The position numbers and the translations under genes are program-made. From Cladorhizidae sp. MBARI D1340-BT2 (lineage: Eukaryota; Porifera; Demospongiae; Poecilosclerida; Cladorhizidae): a stretch of 64,000 nt of DNA. The DNA lies in the NCBI GenBank assembly GCA_028752905.1, contig JAQNBH010000003.1, positions 34,810,697-34,874,696 of the forward strand, written 5' to 3'. Under the pieces are notes generated by a model. The model was not told the DNA's origin. It saw only the letters and a program-made list of their open reading frames with translations, and ran no database searches. How positions within the stretch are numbered: the stretch's first letter is position 1; each line of letters opens with the position of its first letter. Below, piece by piece: positions 47,401 to 60,659 of the stretch.

Positions 47401-48666
47401 ACATGTGGTTGCCTCTGAGTTAGCTCATGGCACCAGTGAGAGAGTAGGTCTGTACGGGAGACATGTGGTTGCCTCTGAGATAGCTCATGGCACCAGTGAG
47501 AGAGTAGGTTTGTACGGGAGACATGTGGTTGCTTCTGAGTTAGCTCATGGGACCAGTGAGAGAGTAGGTCTGAACGGGAGACATGTGGTTGCCTCTAAGA
47601 TAGCTCATGGCACCAGTGAGAGAGTAGGTTTGTATGGGAGACATGTGGTTGCCTCTGTGTTAGCTCATGGCTCCAGTGAGAGAGTAGGTATGTACGGGAG
47701 ACATGTGGTTGCCTCTGAGTTAGCTCATGGCACCAGTGAGAGAGTAAGTCTGTACGGGAGACATGTGGTTGCCTCTGAGATAGCTCATGGCACCAGTGAG
47801 AGAGTAGGTTTGTATGGGAGACATGTGGTTGCCATTGAGTTAGCTCATGGCACCAGTGAGAGAGTAGGTATGTATGGGAGACATGTGGTTGCCTCTGAGT
47901 TAGCTCATGGCACCAGTGAGAGAGTAGGTCTGTACGGGAGACATGTGCTTGCCTCTGAATTAGCTCATGGCACCAGTGAGAGAGTAGGTATGTACGGGAG
48001 ACATGTGGTTGCCTCTGAGTTAGCTCATGGCACCAGTGAGAGAGTAGGTCTGTACGGGAAGACATGTGGTTGCCTCTGAGTTAGCTCATGGCACCAGTGA
48101 GAGAGTAGGTCTGTACGGGAGACATGTGGTTGCCTCTGAGATAGCTCATGGCACCAGTGAGAGAGTAGGTTTGTACGGGAGACATGTGGTTGCCTCTAAG
48201 ATAGCTCATGGCACCAGTGAGAGAGTAGGTTTGTATGGGAGACATGTGGTTGCCTCTGTGTTAGCTCATGGCTCCAGTGAGAGAGTAGGTATGTACGGGA
48301 GACATGTGGTTGCCTCTGAGTTAGCTCATGGCACCAGTGAGAGAGTAAGTCTGTACGGGAGACATGTGGTTGCCTCTGAGATAGCTCATGGCACCAGTGA
48401 GAGAGTAGGTTTGTACGGGAGACATGTGGTTGCCATTGAGTTAGCTCATGGCACCAGTGAGAGAGTAGGTATGTATGGGAGACATGTGGTTGCCTCTGAG
48501 TTAGCTCATGGCACCAGTGAGAGAGTAGGTCTGTACGGGAGACATGTGCTTGCCTCTGAATTAGCTCATGGCACCAGTGAGAGAGTAGGTATGTACGGGA
48601 GACATGTTGTTGCCTCTGAGTTAGCTCATGGCACCAGTGAGAGAGTAGGTCTGTACGGGAAGACAT
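44463..48666 (+). repeat. Array segment: HORs of 1585, 433, 1585 and 601 bp
   Basis: HORs start at 44463, 46048, 46481 and 48066. The two 1585 bp units have 26 monomers each and share GCTCAAGGGACC, AGTAAATCTG and TACGGCAGACAT variants. The copied stretch begins near 44.1 kb (TACGACAGACAT at 44138 and 46156) and spans about 2018 bp. A third, partial copy of about 480 bp lies at 48.19-48.67 kb. Confidence 0.93.
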
Positions 48667-50371
48667 GTGGTTGCCTCTGAGTTAGCTCATGGGACCAGTG
48701 AGAGAGTAGGTCTGTACGGGAGACATGTGGTTGCCTCTGAGATAGCTCATGGCACCAGTGAGGGAGTAGGTTTGTACGGGAGACATGTGGTTGCCTCTTA
48801 GTTAGCTCATGGCACCAGTGAGAGAGTAGGTCTGTACGGGAGACATGTGTTTGCCTCTGAGTTAGCTCATGGCACCAGTGAGAGAGTAGGTCTGTACGGC
48901 AGACATGTGGTTGCCTCTAAGTTAGCTCATGACACCAGTGAGAGAGTAGGTTTGTACGGGAGATATGTGTTTGCTTCTGAGTTAGCTCGTGGCACCAGTG
49001 AGAGAGTACATGTACATGTAGGTCTGTACGGGAGACATGTGGTTGCCGCTGAGTTATCTCATGGCACCAGTGAGAGAGTAGGTCTATACGGGAGACATGT
49101 GGTTGCCTCTGAGTTAGCTCATGGCACCAGTGGGAGAGTAGGTCTGTATGGGAGACATGTGGTTGCCTCTGAGATAGCTCATGGCAGCAGTGAGAGAGTA
49201 GGTTTGTACGGGAGACATGTGGTTGCCATTGAGTTAGCTCATGGCCCCAGTGAGAGAGTAGGTATGTATGGGAGACATGTGGTTGCCTCTGAGTTAGCTC
49301 ATGGCACCAGTGAGAGAGTAGGTATGTACGGTAGACATGTGGTTGCCTCTGAGTTAGCTCATGGCACAAGTGAGAGAGTAGGTCTGTACGGGAGACATGT
49401 GGTTGCCTCTGAGATAGCTCATGGCACCAGTGAGAGAGTAGGTTTGTACGGGAGACATGTGGTTGCCTCTGAGTTAGCTCATGGCACCAGTGAGAGAGTA
49501 GGTTTGTACGGGAGACATGTGGTTGCCTCTGAGTTAGCTCATGGCTCCAGTGAGAGAGTAGGTATGTACGGGAGACATGTGGTTGCCTCTGAGTTAGCTC
49601 ATGGCACCAGTGAGAGAGTAGGTCTGTATGGGACACATGTGGTTGCCTCTGAGTTAGCTCATGGCACCAGTGAGAGAGTAGGTCTGTACGGGAGACATGT
49701 GGTTGCCTCTAAGTTAGCTCATGGCACCAGTGAGAGAGTAGGTTTGTATGGGAGATATGTGTTTGCTTCTGAGTTAGCTCATGGCACAAGTGAGAGAGTA
49801 CATGTACATGTAGGTCTGTACGGGAGACATGTGGTTGCCGCTGAGTTATCTCATGGCACCAGTGAGAGAGTAGGTCTGTACGGGAGACATGTGGTTACAT
49901 CTGAGTTAGCTCATGGCACCAGTGAGAGAGTAGGTCTGTACGGAAGACATGTGGTTGCCTCTGATATAGCTCATGGCACCAGTGAGAGAGTAGGTTTGTA
50001 CGGGAGACATGTGGTTGCCATTGAGTTAGCTCATGGCACCAGTGAGAGAGTAGGTATGTATGGGAGACATGTGGTTGCCTCTGAGTTAGCTCATGGCACC
50101 AGTGAGAGAGTAGGTCTGTACGGGAGACATGTGCTTGCCTCTGAGTTAGCTCTTGGCACCAGTGAGAGAGTAGGTATGTACGGGAGACATGTGATTGCCT
50201 CTGAGTTAGCTCATGGCACCAGTGAGAGAGTAGGTCTGTACGGGAGACATGTGGTTGACTCTGAGATAGCTCATGGCACCAGTGAGAGAGTGGGTTTGTA
50301 CCGGAGACATGTGGTTGCCTCTGAGTTAGCTCATGGCACCAGTGAGAGAGTAGGTCTGTACGGGAAGACAT
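48667..50371 (+). repeat. Array segment: 1705 bp HOR
   Basis: 28 monomers with two 72-mers (49007, 49798). The last five monomers, with GCTCTTGGC, GTGATTGCC, GTTGACTCTG and TACCGGAGACAT, recur just before 55576 and begin the 5.2 kb duplication. Confidence 0.9.
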
Positions 50372-53300
50372 GTGGTTGCCTCTGAGTTAGCTCATGGGAC
50401 CAGTGAGAGAGTAGGTCTGTACGGGAGACATGTGGTTGCCTCTGAGATAGCTCATGGCACCAGTGAGAGAGTAGGTTTGTACGGGAGACATGTGGTTGCC
50501 TCTGAGTTAGCTCATGGCACCAGTGAGAGAGTAGGTATGTACGGGAGACATGTGATTGCCTCTGAGTTAGCTCATGGCACCAGTAAGAGAGTAGGTCTGT
50601 AAGGGAGACATGTGGTTGCCTCTGAGTTAGCTCATGGCACCAGTGAGAGAGTAGGTCTGTACGGGAGACATGTGGTTGCCTCTAACTTAGCTCATGGCAC
50701 CAGTGAGAGAGTAGGTTTGTACGGGAGATATGTGTTTGCTTCAGAGTTAGCTCGTGGCACCAGTGAGAGAGTACATGTACATGTAGGTCTGTACGGGAGA
50801 CATGTGGTTGCCGCTGAGTTATCTCATGGCACCAGTGAGAGAGTAGGTCTGTACGGGAGACATGTGGTTGCCTCTGAGTTAGCTCATGGCACCAGTGAGA
50901 GAGTAGGTCTGTACGGGAGACATGTGGTTGCCTCTGAGATAGCTCATGGCACCAGTGAGAGAGTAGGTTTGTACGGGAGACATGTGGTTGCCATTGAGTT
51001 AGCTCATGGCACCAGTGAGAGAGTAGGTATGTATGGGAGACATGTGGTTGCCTCTGAGTTAGCTCATGGCACTAGTGAGAGAGTAGGTCTGTACGGGAGA
51101 CATGTGCTTGCCTCTGAGTTAGCTCATGGCACCAGTCAGAGAGTAGGTATGTACGGGAGACATGTGGTTGCCTCTGAGTTAGCTCATGGCACCAGTCAGA
51201 GAGTAGGTCTGTACGGGAGACATGTGGTTGCCTCTGAGATAGCTCATGGCACCAGTGAGAGAGTAGGTTTGTACGGGAGACATGTGGTTGCCTCTGAGTT
51301 AGCTCATGGCACCAGTTAGAGAGTAGGTCTGTACGGGAAGACATGTGGTTGCTTCTGAGTTAGCTCATGGGACCAGTGAGAGATTAGGTCTGTACGGGAG
51401 ACATGTGGTTGCCCCTGAGATAGCTCATGGCACCAGTGAGAGAGTAGGTTTGTACGGGAGACATGTGGTTGCCTCTGAGTTAGTGCATGGCACCAGTGAG
51501 AGAGTAGGTATGTACGGGAGACATGTGGTTGCCTCTGAGTTAGCTCATGGCACCAGTGAGAGAGTAGGTCTGTACGGGAGACATGTGGTTGCCTCTGAGT
51601 TAGCTCATGGCACCAGTGAGAGAGTAGGTCTGTAAGGGAGACATGTGGTTGCCTCTAAGTTAGCTCATGGCACCAGTGAGAGAGTAGGTTTGTACGGGAG
51701 ATATGTGTTTGCTTCTGAGTTAGCTCATGGCACCAGTGAGAGAGTACATGTACATGTAGGTCTGTACGGGAGACATGTGGTTGCCGCTGAGTTATCTCAT
51801 GGCACCAGTGAGAGAGTAGGTCTGTACGGGAGACATGTGGTTGCCTCTGAGTTAGCTCATGGCACCAGTGAGAGAGTAGGTCTGTACGGGAGACATGTGT
51901 TTGCCTCTGAGATAGCTCATGGCACCAGTGAGAGAGTAGGTTTGTACGGGAGACATGTGGTTGCCATTGAGTTAGCTCATGGCACCAGTGAGAGAGTAGC
52001 TATGTATGGGAGACATGTGGTTGCCTCTGAGTTAACTCATGGCACCAGGAGAGAGTAGGTCTGTACGGGAGACATGTGCTTCCCTCTGAGTTAGCTCATG
52101 GCACCAGTGAGAGAGTAGGTATGTACGGGAGACATGTGGTTGCCTCTAAGTTAGCTCATGGCACCAGTGAGAGAGTAGGTCTGTACGGGAGACATGTGGT
52201 TGCCTCTGGAATAGCTCATGGCACCAGTGAGTGAGTAGGTTTGTACGGGAGACATGTGGTTGCCTCTGAGTTAGCTCATGGCACCAGTGAGAGAGTAGGT
52301 CTGTACGGGAAGACATGTGGTTGCCTCTGAGTTAGCTCATGGGACCAGTGAGAGAGTAGGTCTGTACGGGAGACATGTGGTTGCCTCTGAGTTAGCTCAT
52401 GGCACCAGTGAGAGAGTAGGTATGTATGGGAGACATGTGGTTGCTTCTGAGTTAGCTCATGGCACCAGTGAAAGAGTAGGTCTGTACGGGAGACATGTCC
52501 TTGCCTCTGAGTTAGCTCATGTCACCAGTGAGAGAGTAGGTATGTACGGGAGACATGTGGTTGCCTCTGAGTTAGCTCATGGCACCAGTGAGAGAGTAGG
52601 TCTGTACGGGAGACATGTGGTTGCCTCTGAGATAGCTCATGGCACCAGTGAGAGAGTAGGTTTGTACGGGAGACATGTGGTTGCCTCTGAGTTAGCTCAT
52701 GGCACCAGTGAGAGAGTAGGTCTGTACGGGAGACATGTGGTTGCCTCTGAGTTAGCTCATGGCACCAGTGAGAGAGTAGGTCTGTACGGGAGACATGTGG
52801 TTGCCTCTGAGTTAGCTCATGGCACCAGTGAGAGAGTAGGTCTGTACGGGAGACATGTGGTTGCCTCTGAGATAGCTCATGGCACCAGTGAGAGAGTAGG
52901 TTTGTACGGGAGACATGTGGTTGCCATTGAGTTAGCTCATGGCACCAGTGAGAGAGTAGGTATGTATGGGAGACATGTGGTTGCCTCTGAGTTAGCTCAT
53001 GGCACCAGTGAGAGAGTAGGTCTGTACGGGAGACATGTGCTTGCCTCTGAGTTAGCTCATGGCACCAGTGAGAGAGTAGGTATGTACGGGAGACATGTGG
53101 TTGCCTCTGAGTTAGCTCATGGCACCAGTGAGAGAGTAGGTCTCTACGGGAGACATGTGGTTGCTTCTGAGATAGCTCATGGCACCAGTGAGAGAGTAGG
53201 TTTGTACGGGAGACATGTGGTTGCCTCTGAGTTAACTCATGGCACCAGTGAGAGAGTAGGTCTGTACGGGAAGACATGTGGTTGTCTCTGAGTTAGCCCA

Positions 53301-55575
53301 TGGGACCAGTGAGAGAGTAGGTCTGTACAGGAGACATGTGGTTGCCTCTGAGATAGCTCATGGCACCAATGATAGAGTAGGTTAGTACAGGAGACATGTG
53401 GTTGCCTCTGAGTTACCTCATGGCACCAATGAGAGAGTAGGTCTGTACGGGAGACATGTGGTTGCCTCTGAGTTAGCTCATGGCACCAGTGAGAGAGTAG
53501 GTCTGTACGGGAGACATGTGGTTGCCTCTAAGTTAGTTCATGGCACCAGTGAGAGAGTAGGTTTGTACGGGAGATATGTGTTTGCTTCTGAATTAGCTCA
53601 TGGCACCAGTGAGAGAGTACATGTACATGTAGGTCTGTATGGGAGACATGTGGTTGCCGCTGAGTTATCTCATGGCACCAGTGAGAGAGTAGGTCTGTAC
53701 GGGAGACATGTGGTTGCCTCTAAGTTAGCTCATGGCACCAGTGAGAGAGTAGGTTTGTACGGGAGACATGTGGTTGCCATTGAGTTAGCTCATGGCACCA
53801 GTGAGAGAGTAGGTATGTATGGGAGAGACATGTGGTTGCCTCTGAGATAGCTCATGGCACCAGTGAGAGAGTAGGTTTGTACGGGAGACATGTGGTTGCC
53901 TCTGAGTTAGCTCATGGCACCAGTGAGAGAGTAGGTCTGTACGGGAAGACATGTGGTTGCCTCTGAGTTAGCTCATGGGACCAGTGAGGGAGTAGATCTC
54001 TACGGGAGACATGTGGTTGCCTCTGAGATAGCTCATTGCACCAGTGAGAGAGTAGGTTTGTACGGGAGACATGTGGTTGCCTCTGAGTTAGCTCATGGCA
54101 CCAGTGAGAGAGTAGGTATGTACGGGAGACATGTGGTTGCCGCTGAGTTAGCTCATGGCACCAGTGAGAGAGTAGGTATGTATGGGAGAGACATGTGGTT
54201 GCCTCTGAGATAGCTCATGGCACCAGTGAGAGAGTAGGTTTGTACGGGAGACATGTGGTTGCCTCTGAGTTAGCTCATGGCACCAGTGAGAGAGTAGGTC
54301 TGTACGGGAAGACATGTGGTTGCCTCTGAGTTAGCTCATGGGACCAGTGAGGGAGTAGATCTCTACGGGAGACATGTGGTTGCCTCTGAGATAGCTCATT
54401 GCACCAGTGAGAGAGTAGGTTTGTACGGGAGACATGTGGTTGCCTCTGAGTTAGCTCATGGCACCAGTGAGAGAGTAGGTATGTACGGGAGACATGTGGT
54501 TGCCGCTGAGTTATCTCATGGCACCAGTGAGAGAGTAGGTCTGTATGGGAGACATGTGGTTGCCTCTGAGTTAGCTCATGGCACCAGTGAGAGAGTAGGT
54601 CTGTACGGGAGACTTGTGGTTGCCTCTGAGTTAGCTCATGGCACCAGTGAGAGAGTAGGTCTGTACGGGAGACATGTGGTTGCCTCTGAGATAGCTCATG
54701 GCACCAGTGAGAGAGTAGGTTTGTACGGGAGACATGTGGTTGCCATTGAGTTAGCTCATGGCACCAGTGAGAGAGTAGCTATGTATGGGAGACATGTGGT
54801 TGCCTCTGAGTTAGCTCATGGTACCAGGAGAGAGTAGGTCTGTACGGGAGACATGTGCTTGCCTCTGAGTTAGCTCATGGCACCAGTGAGAGAGTAGGTA
54901 TGTACGGGAGACATGTGGTTGCCTCTAAGTTAGCTCATGGCACCAGTGAGAGAGTAGGTCTGTACGGGAGACATGTGATTGGCTCTGAGATAGCTCATGG
55001 CACCAGTGAGAGAGTAGGTCTGTACGGGAGACATGTGGTTGCCTCTGAGATAGCTCATGGCACCAGTGAGAGAGTAGGTTTGTACGGGAGACATGTGGTT
55101 GCCATTGAGTTAGCTCATGGCATCAGTGAGAGAGTAGGTATGTATGGGAGACATGTGGTTGCCTCTGAGTTAGCTCATGGCACCAGTGAGAGAGTAGGTC
55201 TGTACGGGAGACATGTGCTTGCCTCTGAGTTAGCTCATGGCACCAGTGAGAGAGTAGGTATGTACGGGAGACATGTGGTTGCCTCTGAGTTAGCTCATGG
55301 CACCAGTGAGAGAGTAGGTCTGTACGGGAGACATGTGCTTGCTTCTGAGTTAGCTCTTGGCACCAGTGAGAGAGTAGGTATGTACGGGAGACATGTGATT
55401 GCCTCTGAGTTAGCTCATGGCACCAGTGAGAGAGTAGGTCTGTACGGGAGACATGTGGTTGACTCTGAGATAGCTCATGGCACCAGTGAGAGAGTGGGTT
55501 TGTACCGGAGACATGTGGTTGCCTCTGAGTTAGCTCATGGCACCAGTGAGAGAGTAGGTCTGTACGGGAAGACAT
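50372..55575 (+). repeat. Six-HOR super-unit, copy A (5204 bp)
   Basis: HORs of 973, 972, 961, 675, 363 and 1260 bp start at 50372, 51345, 52317, 53278, 53953 and 54316. Indels that serve as markers are a 1 bp loss at about 52048 and 54825 (ACCAGGAGAG) and a 2 bp gain (GGGAGAGACAT) at about 53824 and 54186. The 363 bp HOR at 53953 is duplicated into the start of the next one, sharing GAGGGAGTAGATCTC and CTCATTGCACC. Confidence 0.94.
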
Positions 55576-58500
55576 GTGGTTGCCTCTGAGTTAGCTCATG
55601 GGACCAGTGAGAGAGTAGGTCTGTACGGGAGACATGTGGTTGCCTCTGAGATAGCTCATGGCACCAGTGAGAGAGTAGGTTTGTACGGGAGACATGTGGT
55701 TGCCTCTGAGTTAGCTCATGGCACCAGTGAGAGAGTAGGTATGTACGGGAGACATGTGGTTGCCTCTGAGTTAGCTCATGGCACCAGTAAGAGAGTAGGT
55801 CTGTAAGGGAGACATGTGGTTGCCTCTGAGTTAGCTCATGGCACCAGTGAGAGAGTAGGTCTGTACGGGAGACATGTGGTTGCCTCTAACTTAGCTCATG
55901 GCACCAGTGAGAGAGTAGGTTTGTACGGGAGATATGTGTTTGCTTCAGAGTTAGCTCGTGGCACCAGTGAGAGAGTACATGTACATGTAGGTCTGTACGG
56001 GAGACATGTGGTTGCCACTGAGTTATCTCATGGCACCAGTGAGAGAGTAGGTCTGTACGGGAGACATGTGGTTGCCTCTGAGTTAGCTCATGGCACCAGT
56101 GAGAGAGTAGGTCTGTACGGGAGACATGTGGTTGCCTCTGAGATAGCTCATGGCACCAGTGAGAGAGTAGGTTTGTACGGGAGACATGTGGTTGCCATTG
56201 AGTTAGCTCATGGCACCAGTGAGAGAGTAGGTATGTATGGGAGACATGTGGTTGCCTCTGAGTTAGCTCATGGCACTAGTGAGAGAGTAGGTCTGTACGG
56301 GAGACATGTGCTTGCCTCTGAGTTAGCTCATGGCACCAGTCAGAGAGTAGGTATGTACGGGAGACATGTGGTTGCCTCTGAGTTAGCTCATGGCACCAGT
56401 CAGAGAGTAGGTCTGTACGGGAGACATGTGGTTGCCTCTGAGATAGCTCATGGCACCAGTGAGAGAGTAGGTTTGTACGGGAGACATGTGGTTGCCTCTG
56501 AGTTAGCTCATGGCACCAGTTAGAGAGTAGGTCTGTACGGGAAGACATGTGGTTGCTTCTGAGTTAGCTCATGGGACCAGTGAGAGATTAGGTCTGTACG
56601 GGAGACATGTGGTTGCCTCTGAGATAGCTCATGGCACCAGTGAGAGAGTAGGTTTGTACGGGAGACATGTGGTTGCCTCTGAGTTAGTGCATGGCACCAG
56701 TGAGAGAGTAGGTATGTACGGGAGACATGTGGTTGCCTCTGAGTTAGCTCATGGCACCAGTGAGAGAGTAGGTCTGTACGGGAGACATGTGGTTGCCTCT
56801 GAGTTAGCTCATGGCACCAGTGAGAGAGTAGGTCTGTAAGGGAGACATGTGGTTGCCTCTAAGTTAGCTCATGGCACCAGTGAGAGAGTAGGTTTGTACG
56901 GGAGATATGTGTTTGCTTCTGAGTTAGCTCATGGCACCAGTGAGAGAGTACATGTACATGTAGGTCTGTACGGGAGACATGTGGTTGCCGCTGAGTTATC
57001 TCATGGCACCAGTGAGAGAGTAGGTCTGTACGGGAGACATGTGGTTGCCTCTGAGTTAGCTCATGGCACCAGTGAGAGAGTAGGTCTGTACGGGAGACAT
57101 GTGTTTGCCTCTGAGATAGCTCATGGCACCAGTGAGAGAGTAGGTTTGTACGGGAGACATGTGGTTGCCATTGAGTTAGCTCATGGCACCAGTGAGAGAG
57201 TAGCTATGTATGGGAGACATGTGGTTGCCTCTGAGTTAACTCATGGCACCAGGAGAGAGTAGGTCTGTACGGGAGACATGTGCTTCCCTCTGAGTTAGCT
57301 CATGGCACCAGTGAGAGAGTAGGTATGTACGGGAGACATGTGGTTGCCTCTAAGTTAGCTCATGGCACCAGTGAGAGAGTAGGTCTGTACGGGAGACATG
57401 TGGTTGCCTCTGGAATAGCTCATGGCACCAGTGAGTGAGTAGGTTTGTACGGGAGACATGTGGTTGCCTCTGAGTTAGCTCATGGCACCAGTGAGAGAGT
57501 AGGTCTGTACGGGAAGACATGTGGTTGCCTCTGAGTTAGCTCATGGGACCAGTGAGAGAGTAGGTCTGTACGGGAGACATGTGGTTGCCTCTGAGTTAGC
57601 TCATGGCACCAGTGAGAGAGTAGGTATGTATGGGAGACATGTGGTTGCTTCTGAGTTAGCTCATGGCACCAGTGAAAGAGTAGGTCTGTACGGGAGACAT
57701 GTCCTTGCCTCTGAGTTAGCTCATGTCACCAGTGAGAGAGTAGGTATGTACGGGAGACATGTGGTTGCCTCTGAGTTAGCTCATGGCACCAGTGAGAGAG
57801 TAGGTCTGTACGGGAGACATGTGGTTGCCTCTGAGATAGCTCATGGCACCAGTGAGAGAGTAGGTTTGTACGGGAGACATGTGGTTGCCTCTGAGTTAGC
57901 TCATGGCACCAGTGAGAGAGTAGGTCTGTACGGGAGACATGTGGTTGCCTCTGAGTTAGCTCATGGCACCAGTGAGAGAGTAGGTCTGTACGGGAGACAT
58001 GTGGTTGCCTCTGAGTTAGCTCATGGCACCAGTGAGAGAGTAGGTCTGTACGGGAGACATGTGGTTGCCTCTGAGATAGCTCATGGCACCAGTGAGAGAG
58101 TAGGTTTGTACGGGAGACATGTGGTTGCCATTGAGTTAGCTCATGGCACCAGTGAGAGAGTAGGTATGTATGGGAGACATGTGGTTGCCTCTGAGTTAGC
58201 TCATGGCACCAGTGAGAGAGTAGGTCTGTACGGGAGACATGTGCTTGCCTCTGAGTTAGCTCATGGCACCAGTGAGAGAGTAGGTATGTACGGGAGACAT
58301 GTGGTTGCCTCTGAGTTAGCTCATGGCACCAGTGAGAGAGTAGGTCTCTACGGGAGACATGTGGTTGCTTCTGAGATAGCTCATGGCACCAGTGAGAGAG
58401 TAGGTTTGTACGGGAGACATGTGGTTGCCTCTGAGTTAACTCATGGCACCAGTGAGAGAGTAGGTCTGTACGGGAAGACATGTGGTTGTCTCTGAGTTAG

Positions 58501-60659
58501 CCCATGGGACCAGTGAGAGAGTAGGTCTGTACAGGAGACATGTGGTTGCCTCTGAGATAGCTCATGGCACCAATGATAGAGTAGGTTAGTACAGGAGACA
58601 TGTGGTTGCCTCTGAGTTACCTCATGGCACCAATGAGAGAGTAGGTATGTACGGGAGACATGTGGTTGCCTCTGAGTTAGCTCATGGCACCAGTGAGAGA
58701 GTAGGTCTGTACGGGAGACATGTGGTTGCCTCTGAGTTGGCTCATGGCACCAGTGAGAGAGTAGGTCTGTACGGGAGACATGTGGTTGCCTCTAAGTTAG
58801 TTCATGGCACCAGTGAGAGAGTAGGTTTGTACGGGAGATATGTGTTTGCTTCTGAATTAGCTCATGGCACCAGTGAGAGAGTACATGTACATGTAGGTCT
58901 GTATGGGAGACATGTGGTTGCCGCTGAGTTATCTCATGGCACCAGTGAGAGAGTAGGTCTGTACGGGAGACATGTGGTTGCCTCTAAGTTAGCTCATGGC
59001 ACCAGTGAGAGAGTAGGTTTGTACGGGAGACATGTGGTTGCCATTGAGTTAGCTCATGGCACCAGTGAGAGAGTAGGTATGTATGGGAGAGACATGTGGT
59101 TGCCTCTGAGATAGCTCATGGCACCAGTGAGAGAGTAGGTTTGTACGGGAGACATGTGGTTGCCTCTGAGTTAGCTCATGGCACCAGTGAGAGAGTAGGT
59201 CTGTACGGGAAGACATGTGGTTGCCTCTGAGTTAGCTCATGGGACCAGTGAGGGAGTAGATCTCTACGGGAGACATGTGGTTGCCTCTGAGATAGCTCAT
59301 TGCACCAGTGAGAGAGTAGGTTTGTACGGGAGACATGTGGTTGCCTCTGAGTTAGCTCATGGCACCAGTGAGAGAGTAGGTATGTACGGGAGACATGTGG
59401 TTGCCGCTGAGTTAGCTCATGGCACCAGTGAGAGAGTAGGTATGTATGGGAGAGACATGTGGTTGCCTCTGAGATAGCTCATGGCACCAGTGAGAGAGTA
59501 GGTTTGTACGGGAGACATGTGGTTGCCTCTGAGTTAGCTCATGGCACCAGTGAGAGAGTAGGTCTGTACGGGAAGACATGTGGTTGCCTCTGAGTTAGCT
59601 CATGGGACCAGTGAGGGAGTAGATCTCTACGGGAGACATGTGGTTGCCTCTGAGATAGCTCATTGCACCAGTGAGAGAGTAGGTTTGTACGGGAGACATG
59701 TGGTTGCCTCTGAGTTAGCTCATGGCACCAGTGAGAGAGTAGGTATGTACGGGAGACATGTGGTTGCCGCTGAGTTATCTCATGGCACCAGTGAGAGAGT
59801 AGGTCTGTATGGGAGACATGTGGTTGCCTCTGAGTTAGCTCATGGCACCAGTGAGAGAGTAGGTCTGTACGGGAGACTTGTGGTTGCCTCTGAGTTAGCT
59901 CATGGCACCAGTGAGAGAGTAGGTCTGTACGGGAGACATGTGGTTGCCTCTGAGATAGCTCATGGCACCAGTGAGAGAGTAGGTTTGTACGGGAGACATG
60001 TGGTTGCCATTGAGTTAGCTCATGGCACCAGTGAGAGAGTAGCTATGTATGGGAGACATGTGGTTGCCTCTGAGTTAGCTCATGGTACCAGGAGAGAGTA
60101 GGTCTGTACGGGAGACATGTGCTTGCCTCTGAGTTAGCTCATGGCACCAGTGAGAGAGTAGGTATGTACGGGAGACATGTGGTTGCCTCTAAGTTAGCTC
60201 ATGGCACCAGTGAGAGAGTAGGTCTGTACGGGAGACATGTGATTGCCTCTGAGATAGCTCATGGCACCAGTGAGAGAGTAGGTCTGTACGGGAGACATGT
60301 GGTTGCCTCTGAGATAGCTCATGGCACCAGTGAGAGAGTAGGTTTGTACGGGAGACATGTGGTTGCCATTGAGTTAGCTCATGGCATCAGTGAGAGAGTA
60401 GGTATGTATGGGAGACATGTGGTTGCCTCTGAGTTAGCTCATGGCACCAGTGAGAGAGTAGGTCTGTACGGGAGACATGTGCTTGCCTCTGAGTTAGCTC
60501 ATGGCACCAGTGAGAGAGTAGGTATGTACGGGAGACATGTGGTTGCTTCTGAGATAGCTCATGGCACCAGTGAGAGAGTAGGTTTGTACGGGAGACATGT
60601 GGTTGCCTCTGAGTTAACTCATGGCACCAGTGAGAGAGTAGGTCTGTACGGGAAGACAT
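55576..60659 (+). repeat. Six-HOR super-unit, copy B (5084 bp)
   Basis: HORs of 973, 972, 961, 735, 363 and 1080 bp start at 55576, 56549, 57521, 58482, 59217 and 59580. Same order, same small indels and same private variants as copy A at an offset of 5204 bp, then 5264 bp after one monomer was gained near 58.65 kb. Three monomers fewer near 60.5 kb explain the shorter last unit. Only scattered base differences are seen in the lines I compared, so the duplication is young. Confidence 0.94.
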
